From NCBI GenBank assembly GCA_016235815.1, contig JACRIM010000042.1:1-64000 (forward strand): a DNA stretch of 64,000 nt, in the 5' to 3' direction. Every line of letters begins with the position of its first letter. Positions within the stretch are counted from its first letter, which is position 1. Both the position numbers and the translations under genes were made by a program. The stretch is from Planctomycetota bacterium. Its GTDB lineage: Bacteria; Planctomycetota; Phycisphaerae; UBA1845; UTPLA1. The notes under the pieces are model-generated. The model worked only from the letters and a program-made list of their open reading frames with translations, was not told the DNA's origin and did not search any database. Shown here one piece after another: positions 1-8,629 of this stretch.

Positions 1-465
1 ATCGTGCATCTTGGTTCTCCTGGTTGTGGAACCCCGAAAGGGCCTTCCCACTGGGAGAACTTACGCACCATCCATACACGACGGAACGGTCCAAACCTCT
101 TCTCGTCCTCGGCCAGAGGCCGAGGGTTTAGAAAGTACTAAATAAGGGCAGCTCGCATCGGCGAGCGGCCTGTTCAAGAGTAAGCCGGCGTGGTCGAGTG
201 CCTCAGGGTATTCGCCCACGCCGGTTTTTTTTTGGACTCTTCCCCCAAAAAACCTTCGGACGGAAAAGCCGGAGTGCATCGCGAGATGGACTCAGAAATG
301 CAATTGCAATTCAACCAGCCCGTCGTGATCCGAATTGCACCGCATTTCTTAAGTACAAAAAAATGACCGGGAGTGAGCCCGCCGCGCGGCGGCCCCCGGC
401 GCGACCCTGAGTGGCTGTGAATTGGCTTCGGCCCCTTCAGCACTCCATTTCTCGAGGAGAGAATC
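1..465. other. Non-coding left edge with several hairpins
   Basis: No convincing gene is seen before the start at 466. The stretch holds a series of short inverted repeats: an 8-bp stem at 107-125 (cctcggcc/ggccgagg), a 6-bp stem near 152-168 (gctcgc/gcgagc), and a terminator at 185-233. The terminator implies a plus-strand transcript entering from the left of the window. A ribosome-binding site (ctcgaggagaga) lies just before 466. Open frames on both strands here lack codon bias or recognisable motifs. Confidence 0.6.
185..233 (+). terminator. Rho-independent terminator of an upstream gene outside the window
   Basis: ccggcgtgg at 185-193 pairs perfectly with ccacgccgg at 216-224, enclosing a 22-nt loop, and is followed by nine T residues. 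It reads on the plus strand, so it ends a transcript that begins before base 1. Confidence 0.7.
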
Positions 466-3400
466 ATGCATTTTCGAAGTGTCACAACCAGTAGTTTGTT
501 TGCCATCCTTTGTAGAAGGGCACTATTGGTGACGTTGCTCGCCTGTATCGGGTTTGCAAGTACCGCGGCCACTTGTTCGCCAAACACCCCGGCGGGGTCG
601 GACACTGACAGCACCTCCGGAATTCAAGGCACAACAGAACAGACGACGAATACCGTCGAGAATGACTGCGGAAGCATTACGATCGCAGGCAACCTCGCCA
701 TTTCTCAAGGCTCAACCGGCACTTATACCTCCACGTTGAACGAGTCCTGCAGTGTCCCTTTACACACGTGGACCGTGACAAGCGGAACGTGCACCATTAA
801 CGGCGCTGCCACCGGCCCATCGGTCAGCATCCTTGGTGCAGGCGTTGCGTGTACGGTGACCGACACTGTCACATGCGCGAATTGCCTCACCGACACATCG
901 CTTGTGGGAACTCTCAACATCGGCGTCGTCTCGGCGTTGATGCCGAGCTGCGAAATTACAGCCGCTCAGCCGTGTGCGAACTCAACTGGCAACTCCGCGT
1001 GCGTTGCCGATGGCGGAGTCACCGCCTCATACACCTGGAGTATCACCGGCGGCACTATCACCTCCGGCCAAGGCACACGTTGCATTACTTATTCTGCCAA
1101 CGACAACGGATTTGTTAATCTCGGCGTGATTATCATCACGACGAGCCTACCCGGCATCCCTGGTTGCGAATGTACCGGCGCGAAGGTCTTGACCATCGTT
1201 CCAGGACCCATCTGCACCATCACGGCCGGACCATCACCCTGTCCAGGTTCGACGGGCAACATTGCCAGCGTTGCGGACGCCGGAGTCGGCGCGACATACG
1301 TCTGGAGCATCACGAACGGTACCATCACGGCGGGCCAAGGCACCACGACGGTTACCTACACCACAGGCGCCACTGGTACTGTCGTACTGAACGTCGATGT
1401 GACCAATGGCGGTTGCACCTGCCACGGCACCTTGCAAATTCCTCTCGCTGACGCACTCAATTGCACTATCACGGCGTTAGCACCGTGCCCGAACTCCACG
1501 GGAAACACCGCCTGCGTGCCTGTTCATAATGAAGGCAATGTGACCACCTACCTCTGGTCGATTACCGGAGGAACGATTACGGGTGGACTCGGAACCCACT
1601 GCATCACCTATACCGCGGGTGCCAGCGGCACGGTCGTCCTTACTATCAATGTTTCCGAAATTGATTGCGACTGCCCGTGCAACGGTACTTTGACGTTGGA
1701 TATCAAACCCAACCCGGATTGCACCATCACGGCAGGCGTCCCATGCCCCAGCTCTATCGGTAACACGGCAAGTGTCCCCGACGCTGGAATTGGCGCGACC
1801 TATCTTTGGAGTATCACGGGCGGCGTCATCACCGCTGGTCAGGGCACGAATTCCCTCACCTACACGGCAAACGCCAGTGGAACCGTCGTTCTCAGCATTG
1901 ACGTAAACAAGAATGGTTGCACGTGCCACGGAAGCAAGGAGCTGATTATCAGTTCAGTGCTCGACTGCACGATCACCGCAGCCGCACCATGCCCGAATAC
2001 CACCGGCAACACCGCCAGCGTACCTAATGCGGGCGTTGGAGCGACCTATGTGTGGGTTCTCACCGGCGGAACGATTACGGCCGGCCAGGGAACGCAAACG
2101 ATCACCTATACGGCTAATGCAACGGGTCCGGTTGTGTTGACTGTTGACGTGAATCGAAGTGGATGTTCGTGTCACGGTACATTGACGCTGAACATCAAGC
2201 CCGCCCCGATCTGCACGATCACCGCGGCAACACCGTGTCCTGATTCAACAGGCAACACGGCCAGCGTAGCCGATGCAGGTGTGGGAGCGACGTATGTCTG
2301 GACCATCACCGGTGGCACTCTGACCGCCGGCCAAGGCACGTCCAGCATCACCTATACGGCGAATGCGTCCGGTACGGTCGTATTCACCGTCGTCGTCACC
2401 GCGGCAAACGGTTGCTTCTGCGAAGGGACGCTGAGCGTCACCATCCGGGCAACCCTTGATTGCACGATTACGGCTGTGGCACCCTGTCCGAACTCCACCG
2501 GTAACACCGCAAGTGTTCCCGACGCGGGAGTGGGCGCCACCTATGCCTGGACGATTACCGGCGGGACAATCACCGCAGGACAAGGTACGAACACCATTGC
2601 TTACACGGCTAACGCCAGCGGAGCAGTGGTTCTCACCGTGGAAGTGACGAGAAATGGTTGCTCGTGCCGCGGAACCTTGACGCTTCAGATCTTCGCAGCT
2701 CTCGATTGCACGATCACGGCTGCCGCACCATGCCCGAATTCCATCGGTAACACCGCAAGTGTCCCCGATGCAGGCGTTGGAGCGACATATGCCTGGGTCC
2801 TCACCGGCGGAACGATTACGGCCGGACAGGGAACGCGAACGATCACCTATACGGCCAACGCCAGTGGCGCGGTCGTACTGACTGTGGACGTAACCAAGAA
2901 CGGCTGCTCGTGCCACGGTACCCTAACCCTGAACATCAAGTCTGCTCCGAATTGCACGATCACTGCGACGACACCGTGTCCGGGTTCATCCGGCAACACG
3001 GCCAGCGTAGCCGATGCGGGCGTAGGTGCGACGTATGTTTGGACCATCACCGGTGGAGCGATTACAGCCGGACAGGGAACGCCGACCATTACCTACACCT
3101 CCAACGGAAGTGGGGTCTTGAGTTTCGGGATTGTCGTTACCAATGGCGCCGGTTGCATCTGCGAGGGGTCGCGTACTCTTACGATTGCCCCAAGCCTGAT
3201 CTGTGCCATCGCAGCTCCGACCGTGGGTGGTACGTTTACCGGAACCATCACCGGTGGAACCGGGCCCTATACATGCTTGGCGTCGTTTAACGTCTCCGGC
3301 TGGGTCGTTGATAGTTGCGTGGTGAACAATGCGGGCAACGGCCCGGGCTTCACTGTCACCTATCACCGAACCGACGGAACGTGCAGTCCGGTGGAAGCGC

Positions 3401-4014
3401 CGACCGTGTCCGTGTTTATCACGGACAGCATTGGTTGCCAAAGCCTGTGTACGCAAACCGTGCCGTGTCCGCCAAGTGGCTGCATCATCACCGGTCCTTC
3501 GCTGATCTGCGTGGGTGGCTCCGCCGAACTGTGCGTATCCCCCGCGACGGGCACCATCGGACCTGTGACGATCAGTTGGACGGGACCCAATGGGTTCGCT
3601 GCAACGACGTCATGCATCACGGCCAGCACGCCGGGTGTGTATAGCGCCACCATCACCGATGGAAACGGATTGACTTCGGTTTGCTGTGCTCCGCTTGGAG
3701 TACTCAAGCTTAAGGGAATCGCGTCACCTTGTGCCGGTCGAAGCAACCTGCCTTATACCGTGCATGTTGACTTCTCCGGAGCCGGTGGATTCGCCGGAAC
3801 CTTCAACTGGACCATCACCGGGAACGGAACGTTCTGCGATGGATCCACAACGGCAACGGGTGATCCGGTCTGCGTCCACGCGGGCGCTCCTGGAAGTTTC
3901 ACCTTGACCGCCACGGTCAACGGACTTGTCACCTACACGTGTGACGGAACGGAGACCATCGGACCTGTCGCCGGCACCTGCAGCCTCATTGTCCCAGTGA
4001 TCTCGTGTCCATAA
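466..4014 (+). CDS. Large secreted cysteine-rich protein with nine tandem Ig/PKD-like repeats
   Basis: A 1182-residue protein of unknown function. The N-terminus carries a signal peptide (about residues 1-34, two arginines then a hydrophobic run ending FASTAATC), so it is exported. Residues about 162-912 are nine tandem units of 81-86 residues, each beginning C-x-ITA-x-x-PCP. Each continues through S/T-GN-x-A, a central Y-x-W...TGG-x-ITAGQGT strand, then YTANASG and NGC-x-C-x-GT. The layout suggests a beta-sandwich (PKD/Ig-like) with four to five cysteines per unit, probably disulfide-bonded outside the cytoplasm. About 270 C-terminal residues hold further diverged cysteine-rich units. There is no PEP-CTERM or dockerin signal. 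The start is set by gaggaga eight bases before ATG. A surface or matrix role is inference only. Confidence 0.85.
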   Translation: MHFRSVTTSSLFAILCRRALLVTLLACIGFASTAATCSPNTPAGSDTDSTSGIQGTTEQTTNTVENDCGSITIAGNLAISQGSTGTYTSTLNESCSVPLHTWTVTSGTCTINGAATGPSVSILGAGVACTVTDTVTCANCLTDTSLVGTLNIGVVSALMPSCEITAAQPCANSTGNSACVADGGVTASYTWSITGGTITSGQGTRCITYSANDNGFVNLGVIIITTSLPGIPGCECTGAKVLTIVPGPICTITAGPSPCPGSTGNIASVADAGVGATYVWSITNGTITAGQGTTTVTYTTGATGTVVLNVDVTNGGCTCHGTLQIPLADALNCTITALAPCPNSTGNTACVPVHNEGNVTTYLWSITGGTITGGLGTHCITYTAGASGTVVLTINVSEIDCDCPCNGTLTLDIKPNPDCTITAGVPCPSSIGNTASVPDAGIGATYLWSITGGVITAGQGTNSLTYTANASGTVVLSIDVNKNGCTCHGSKELIISSVLDCTITAAAPCPNTTGNTASVPNAGVGATYVWVLTGGTITAGQGTQTITYTANATGPVVLTVDVNRSGCSCHGTLTLNIKPAPICTITAATPCPDSTGNTASVADAGVGATYVWTITGGTLTAGQGTSSITYTANASGTVVFTVVVTAANGCFCEGTLSVTIRATLDCTITAVAPCPNSTGNTASVPDAGVGATYAWTITGGTITAGQGTNTIAYTANASGAVVLTVEVTRNGCSCRGTLTLQIFAALDCTITAAAPCPNSIGNTASVPDAGVGATYAWVLTGGTITAGQGTRTITYTANASGAVVLTVDVTKNGCSCHGTLTLNIKSAPNCTITATTPCPGSSGNTASVADAGVGATYVWTITGGAITAGQGTPTITYTSNGSGVLSFGIVVTNGAGCICEGSRTLTIAPSLICAIAAPTVGGTFTGTITGGTGPYTCLASFNVSGWVVDSCVVNNAGNGPGFTVTYHRTDGTCSPVEAPTVSVFITDSIGCQSLCTQTVPCPPSGCIITGPSLICVGGSAELCVSPATGTIGPVTISWTGPNGFAATTSCITASTPGVYSATITDGNGLTSVCCAPLGVLKLKGIASPCAGRSNLPYTVHVDFSGAGGFAGTFNWTITGNGTFCDGSTTATGDPVCVHAGAPGSFTLTATVNGLVTYTCDGTETIGPVAGTCSLIVPVISCP
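949..3201 (+). repeat. Nine tandem ~250-bp coding repeats
   Basis: The nine protein units of the preceding gene are also recognisable as DNA repeats of about 246-258 bp. Units 5 and 8 share long stretches such as gcaccatgcccgaat and ggcggaacgattacggccgg, and so do units 4, 7 and 8. The repeats near the middle and end are more alike than the first and third, as expected from expansion by unequal recombination. Confidence 0.85.
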
Positions 4015-4041
4015 GACACAACATCACCGATTGTGCGTAAA

Positions 4042-4087
4042 CAAAAGACCCGCCCGGCCATCCGGCCTGGCGGGTCTTTCTTTTTTT
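4042..4087. terminator. Bidirectional terminator between convergent genes
   Basis: The 14-bp stem agacccgcccggcc / ggcctggcgggtct (one mismatch, loop atcc) has a T-rich tract on the plus-strand side (tttctttttt) and an A-rich tract on the other side (aacaaaa), giving U-tracts in both directions. It sits between the convergent ends at 4014 and 4102. Confidence 0.85.
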
Positions 4088-4101
4088 ACGTACTGCAACA
4101 C

Positions 4102-6006
4102 CTATTTGCTAACAACACTTGATGCTGAAACCCCGACATTTCCTGCCGCATCGTAGGCTCGGCACTGAAGCGTGTGCATTCCGGACGCGCTCGACGCCAG
4201 ATTCCACACCGTGGTGAAGGGCGAGCTGGTAGACGTGGCTCTGATGATTCCGTCGACGTATAGCTCGACGCGCGTCACACCGACATTGTCGGTCGCATTC
4301 ACGAGAACTATCACACTTAATTGATTCCGCGCCGCAGCCCACCCACTCTGTGGATATGTAATCACAACGCTCGGCGAAACTTGATCAATGACAGTGTTGT
4401 TGACAATCACGCCAATCTGAACGATCGAAGTGTTTCCCGCCGCATCGGCAGCCGTTGCTTTCAGGCTATGGACGCCGTTCGCAATACTCGTCGTATTCCA
4501 GAAAAACGAAAAGGGTGACGTCGTGTCTGTACTAAGAAGACCGCCGTCGACATACACGCTGACCGATGCTACTCCCACATTGTCGGTGGCGGTCACCTGT
4601 ACGTTCACACTACCCGAGACACTGGCCCCGGATACGGGTGATGAGATACCGACGCTTGGCTTCGTCGTATCGTTGCCCGAACCCACCATCGATAATGCAG
4701 TGGTGACGGCACGATAGGCATTAATCCGACCTGTTCCATAGCTGGTATCCTGGCCCACCGTGCCAAGATCGTCTGTCGTTTGCTTCAGTACGTCCTGAAC
4801 TTGATTGCCGGTCAAACTGGGTGCCGCCGAAATCACCAGTGCCGCCACTCCGGCGACGATCGGCGCCGAAAACGAAGTGCCGGTCCCCGAGACATAAAGC
4901 CCGCCCATGCCCGTGGTAAAAATCCCCGCGCCAGGCGCGACGACGTCGACATAGTTTCCACGGCTTGAGAAGGTCGCAAGTACGTCGTTCGATCCTGTCG
5001 CCCCCACGCAAAGCAAATAAGGATTGTCCGACGCCGAATAAAGCAAGCCGTCATTCCCAGCCGCCGTAATCACGATGCCGCCCCGGGCGCGTAAATATTG
5101 TGCAGCGCTGCTGACCGTCGCATCGCCATTGACTCCGTAGTAGCTCACGTTCACCACGCGGGCGCCGTGATCGGCGGCCCAGACAATTCCGCTCGCAATG
5201 ATCGAGCTGGCGGCGAGTCCCGAGGCATCTGAAATTCGGATCGGAAGTATCGGGCAGCCTCCCGCAACTGAGGCAACTCCAATTCCGTTGTTGCTCGCGG
5301 CAGCGGCCACACCAGCCACGCTCGTTCCATGTCCCGTCACGTCATGCGTGTCCGTATTCCCTGCGAATGCATTCCACCCCGGCAAGAGCTTCGTCACCAA
5401 ATCCGGATGGGCCGGGTCGACGCCTGTATCGCAGATCGCAATCACGACATTCGCGCTGCCGGTGGTCATCGTCCACGCGGCCGGAGCGCCGATCTTAGAA
5501 AGGTGCCATTGGCCGAAATACCAGGTGTCGTTCGGAGTGACATCCGCCGGCGAATAAACGCGGTCCAATTCCGCGTACTCCACTTCTTGCAACGCGCGAA
5601 ACGCAGTAAGCTGCGCCTGCTCGTCTGCTTGATCTGCAAGCTCAATTACTCGGACCCCGATCTGGGGGATGGCGATCACTGACTTCGAACCTATCGCCTG
5701 ACCCAGTGTTCGTTTCGCATCGGCCTCCGAAACACCATGCTTGAGCTTTACGAGCACTCGTCCAGGCAAATGTGCGACGCCCGGAGATTCGGCGGACACA
5801 CCAACCACGTCGACCTGCTCTGCAACTAGCAAATCGCGCAACGTATTGCGGGTCGCCGACAGCCGTTCACCAGGGGGCACCGTCAACGGCTCGGCAATTG
5901 CACTGTTATTCCTATCAGCACACTGACTCATTCCAATGAAACAACATAGTATGCTTTTGTGACAGACACGGGGAAACCAGCGACTTGCATGACACAGTTC
6001 TCGCAT
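4102..6006 (-). CDS. Secreted subtilisin-like serine protease (S8) with two C-terminal Ig-like domains
   Basis: A 634-residue S8 peptidase. A hydrophobic N-terminal segment (about 15-30) is followed by an inhibitor-I9-like propeptide (about 80-150, starting GRVLVKLKHGVS). The catalytic domain has Asp193 in ICDTGVD, His226 in GHGTSVAG, oxyanion Asn318 in AAGND and nucleophile Ser378 in GTSFSAP, so the triad is complete. After about residue 440 come two related Ig-like modules, each with the pattern ATDNVGV-x-x-V-x-x-YVDG and a closing AYDAAGN or AADAAGN. Such modules usually aid substrate or surface binding. A strong site, aggaggatcacg, precedes the ATG. It is convergent with the repeat protein and shares its terminator. 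Confidence 0.92.
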   Translation of the reverse strand: MRELCHASRWFPRVCHKSILCCFIGMSQCADRNNSAIAEPLTVPPGERLSATRNTLRDLLVAEQVDVVGVSAESPGVAHLPGRVLVKLKHGVSEADAKRTLGQAIGSKSVIAIPQIGVRVIELADQADEQAQLTAFRALQEVEYAELDRVYSPADVTPNDTWYFGQWHLSKIGAPAAWTMTTGSANVVIAICDTGVDPAHPDLVTKLLPGWNAFAGNTDTHDVTGHGTSVAGVAAAASNNGIGVASVAGGCPILPIRISDASGLAASSIIASGIVWAADHGARVVNVSYYGVNGDATVSSAAQYLRARGGIVITAAGNDGLLYSASDNPYLLCVGATGSNDVLATFSSRGNYVDVVAPGAGIFTTGMGGLYVSGTGTSFSAPIVAGVAALVISAAPSLTGNQVQDVLKQTTDDLGTVGQDTSYGTGRINAYRAVTTALSMVGSGNDTTKPSVGISSPVSGASVSGSVNVQVTATDNVGVASVSVYVDGGLLSTDTTSPFSFFWNTTSIANGVHSLKATAADAAGNTSIVQIGVIVNNTVIDQVSPSVVITYPQSGWAAARNQLSVIVLVNATDNVGVTRVELYVDGIIRATSTSSPFTTVWNLASSASGMHTLQCRAYDAAGNVGVSASSVVSK

Positions 6007-6449
6007 CGTGATCCTCCTGGCCGGGCGGGTATGAGACAGTCGTTAGACCTTATATCGTGCGTCGTCGTGTAGTCCATAGCACTTTTTTTCGTTGCGACTT
6101 TTTCACGGCCCGTTTTTTTTGAGACAAATAACATCCGGCATCGTCATAACAGCGGATGTCTCGACTCGTGAGTGCGCCTAAAATGGCGTTCAAGGTCAGC
6201 AAAGTGGCTGAGAACATTCGAAAATGCCGTTCGGCAGATTAAGCCGACACCAAGGTTTCGCGCCACGCCACGTTTCAAATTAAGGAGTTGTGGCGCTCGG
6301 CGATTTCCAAAAATGTAAAGAGATTTGTCGAATCGGGTGACCTGGGTTCCCGTTTGAGGACTGGTTTCATTCCCGACTGAAAAGCTGCGGAATGACGCTC
6401 ACAACCGGTTCCCGGTTGGATTGCAACGCTCCGAATTTCGCTGAATACA
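6007..6449. other. Intergenic region, no gene seen
   Basis: This 443-bp stretch lies between the protease start (minus strand) and the end of the zinc-ribbon gene (minus strand). It must hold the protease promoter. A minus-strand TATAAG lies near 6050, but no convincing -35 box is seen. T-rich runs occur at 6083-6090 and 6113-6120. Short frames on both strands have no recognisable content. Confidence 0.5.
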
Positions 6450-6962
6450 TCACAATCGCTGACGAAGCTGCTTTAGAAATCCATTCAGCACGGGCTTGGG
6501 AAGAGTCGGCAGGCCGTATTGCGAAAGGTCGTCGTGCGTCATCTCGTCGAGGACCTTCAGCACCGCCGGCTTATCGCGAGAAAGCTCGGACGCGACGGCA
6601 TCCGCCTTCTCCAGCTTTCCCGTGCTCATGGCCTCGACGAACGAAATGATCAGGCCGGTCAGTTGCTTCGACGGGGCCACGAACCCGGCCATGCCGCCCT
6701 TGGGCGCGCCGGATTTTTCACCCGGAGCGGCCCGCTCGTGCAGCAGGCTGCGCTGATAGGCCGCATCCTCCGAGGCCTCCTTCTTTCGGCGCTTTTCCTC
6801 GGAATCATCCAGCGGCGCGAGATCGTAAACATCATCGTCGGGCACGGGCCGCGGAATGTACGTCGCGTTGTGGCAATGCGGGCAATTCCCCGTGCGCCCG
6901 CCGGCATCGTCGGGAGCCTTGATTAGATGATTGCAATGCTCGCAGTGAAATTCGATGGCCAC
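6450..6962 (-). CDS. Small zinc-ribbon protein of unknown function
   Basis: 170 residues. The N-terminus has a CxxC...CxxC zinc ribbon (HCEHCNHLIKAPDDAGG-x-x-GNCPHCH, about residues 6-31), a type frequent in planctomycetes. A charged linker follows (about 40-85), then an alpha-helical C-terminal domain of unknown fold. The start is GTG at 6962, preceded by aaggaggt, a very good ribosome-binding site. It follows der on the same strand after 27 bp, so the two are probably co-transcribed. Nothing else indicates a function; a regulatory or protein-binding role is inference. Confidence 0.75.
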   Translation of the reverse strand: MAIEFHCEHCNHLIKAPDDAGGRTGNCPHCHNATYIPRPVPDDDVYDLAPLDDSEEKRRKKEASEDAAYQRSLLHERAAPGEKSGAPKGGMAGFVAPSKQLTGLIISFVEAMSTGKLEKADAVASELSRDKPAVLKVLDEMTHDDLSQYGLPTLPKPVLNGFLKQLRQRL

Positions 6963-6989
6963 GGGGCCTACCTCCTTACGTCGGCGGCG

Positions 6990-8366
6990 TCACTCCACGG
7001 ACAGGGCGTTATCGCTCTCCCCTTCCACGCGCGGACCACCACCCGTCCGCTCCGATTGCCGCTGACGCCAGATCAATCGTATCGGCACTTCCGGAAACGG
7101 CAAAATCTCCTTGATTTTCTTCTCCATGAACCGGCGATATTGCTCGCGGACCACGGCCGGATTATTCACAAACAGCACGATCGTCGGCGGGCACGTGGAA
7201 ATCTGCGTCGCGAAATAAATCTTTGGCCGCGTGCCGTGCTTGTCGGCCATCGGCTGCACCTCGGTAATGGCGGCCTCAATCGCGCGATTGAGCTGTCCCG
7301 TGGTAACGCGGGCGCTGGCCTGGCGATACAGACTTTGAGCCAGCTCGATCGTGGAGTTGATGTTGCGCCCTTCCTTGGCGGTCGTGAACGCGATGGGTGC
7401 AAACGCAATATGCGGCATCGTCTTGGTCAAATAGCTGCCGTACTCCTCGGCGTCGGCCTTGCCCTTGGCAAGATCCCATTTGTTAATCACGAGGACGCAT
7501 GGTTTCGACTCGGTCACGATGATATTCGCGAGCTTCTTGTCCACTTCGCCGATGGGCACGGTCGCGTCGATCAGAAAAAGCACCACATCGGTCCGACGGA
7601 TCGACGCCAGCGCCCGGCTGTAGCCGTAGAACTCAATGTCCGAGCTTTGCTTGCGTACTTTGCGCACTCCGGCCGTATCGATGGCGAGAAAAACCTTGCC
7701 GTCCTTTTCGAATCTCACGTCAACGCTGTCGCGCGTTGTGCCCGGCACTTCGCTGACGATCATCCGTTCCTCCCCGACGAGGGCATTCATAAACGTGCTT
7801 TTACCGACATTCCGCCGACCCACGAGGCATACCTTCATTACCGGATCGGGCGCATCATGCCCCGCCCGGTCACCGAGGATCGAGAGAATTCGCTCAACCA
7901 GATCGCGACGGTGTCGAACGTGCAACGCCGAGATGCACAACGCCTCGCCAAAACCCAATCGCACCAGCCCCCCCGCCGCATGTTCATGCTGCTCGATGTC
8001 CGCCTTGTTGGCGACGAGGAGAATCGGCGTCTCAACTCCACGAAGAAGCCTGGCTACCTCCTGATCGAGCGGGGTGATCTCCTCGCGAATATCCACGACA
8101 AAAAGGATCAGGTCCGCCCCGGCGATGGCGTATTGAATCTGCTGCTCGACGTGCTGGGTGAGATTGTCGGAGTCCTCAATGCCGTAGCCGCCGGTGTCGA
8201 TCAACTCGAAGTAGCGCTCTTCGAACTCGCAAACCGCGCTGACGCGGTCGCGTGTGACCCCCGCTGTCGGGTCAACGATGCTGATCCGCCTGCCGGCGAG
8301 CAGGTTCAGGATCGAACTCTTGCCGACATTGGGACGCCCGACGATGGCCACGATGGGTAACGACAT
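6990..8366 (-). CDS. der: Ribosome-associated GTPase Der (EngA)
   Basis: 458 residues, normal for the family. Two tandem G domains are visible: the first with GRPNVGKS (10-17), DTGGYG (57-62) and NKAD (120-123), the second with GRRNVGKS (183-190), DTAG (230-233) and NKWD (295-298). A KH-like domain ends the protein (about 355-458). Der is an essential GTPase that helps late assembly of the 50S ribosomal subunit in the cytoplasm. No clear ribosome-binding site precedes the ATG. The downstream zinc-ribbon gene probably shares its transcript. Confidence 0.97.
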   Translation of the reverse strand: MSLPIVAIVGRPNVGKSSILNLLAGRRISIVDPTAGVTRDRVSAVCEFEERYFELIDTGGYGIEDSDNLTQHVEQQIQYAIAGADLILFVVDIREEITPLDQEVARLLRGVETPILLVANKADIEQHEHAAGGLVRLGFGEALCISALHVRHRRDLVERILSILGDRAGHDAPDPVMKVCLVGRRNVGKSTFMNALVGEERMIVSEVPGTTRDSVDVRFEKDGKVFLAIDTAGVRKVRKQSSDIEFYGYSRALASIRRTDVVLFLIDATVPIGEVDKKLANIIVTESKPCVLVINKWDLAKGKADAEEYGSYLTKTMPHIAFAPIAFTTAKEGRNINSTIELAQSLYRQASARVTTGQLNRAIEAAITEVQPMADKHGTRPKIYFATQISTCPPTIVLFVNNPAVVREQYRRFMEKKIKEILPFPEVPIRLIWRQRQSERTGGGPRVEGESDNALSVE

Positions 8367-8472
8367 TTACGTAGCTTATCGCAAAGGAGCGAAATCCGCA
8401 CGCCGCCTTGGCCGAATTCCATTTTGATGACCAGTCAAGAATTGATTCTTTGCAACTGTGCTCGTTGACTCT

Positions 8473-8490
8473 TCAACCCGAGAGGGTTGA
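8473..8490. other. Perfect 7-bp hairpin with GAGA loop
   Basis: tcaaccc/gggttga encloses gaga in the 263-bp gap between der and the serine hydrolase gene. It lies about 110 bp upstream of der and downstream of the hydrolase gene, and has no T-tract, so it is not a classical terminator. Confidence 0.4.
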
Positions 8491-8629
8491 CGTGTAGGAC
8501 TTGTGAGATGGTTGAGTGAGGGTTGAGGTGTGATGATCGATGATTAACCGTGTCCCACTATTCTGTGGAAGTCTCCATCGTGTACGTCACCGATTCGTCG
8601 GCCACACCCCACGTCGTCTGTTTTTGCGA

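Noticed and set aside
949-3201. Repeat array considered as CRISPR
   Set aside because: The units are long, translated and vary throughout; there are no short identical repeats with unique spacers and no cas genes in the window.
6040-6100. Possible promoter for the S8 protease (TATAAG on the minus strand)
   Set aside because: No acceptable -35 element at 16-18 bp; the match is too weak to call.
6927-8360. 477-residue open frame on the plus strand opposite der
   Set aside because: Der is certain on the minus strand; the plus-strand translation is rich in Arg/His/Asp with no domain, as expected for an antisense shadow.
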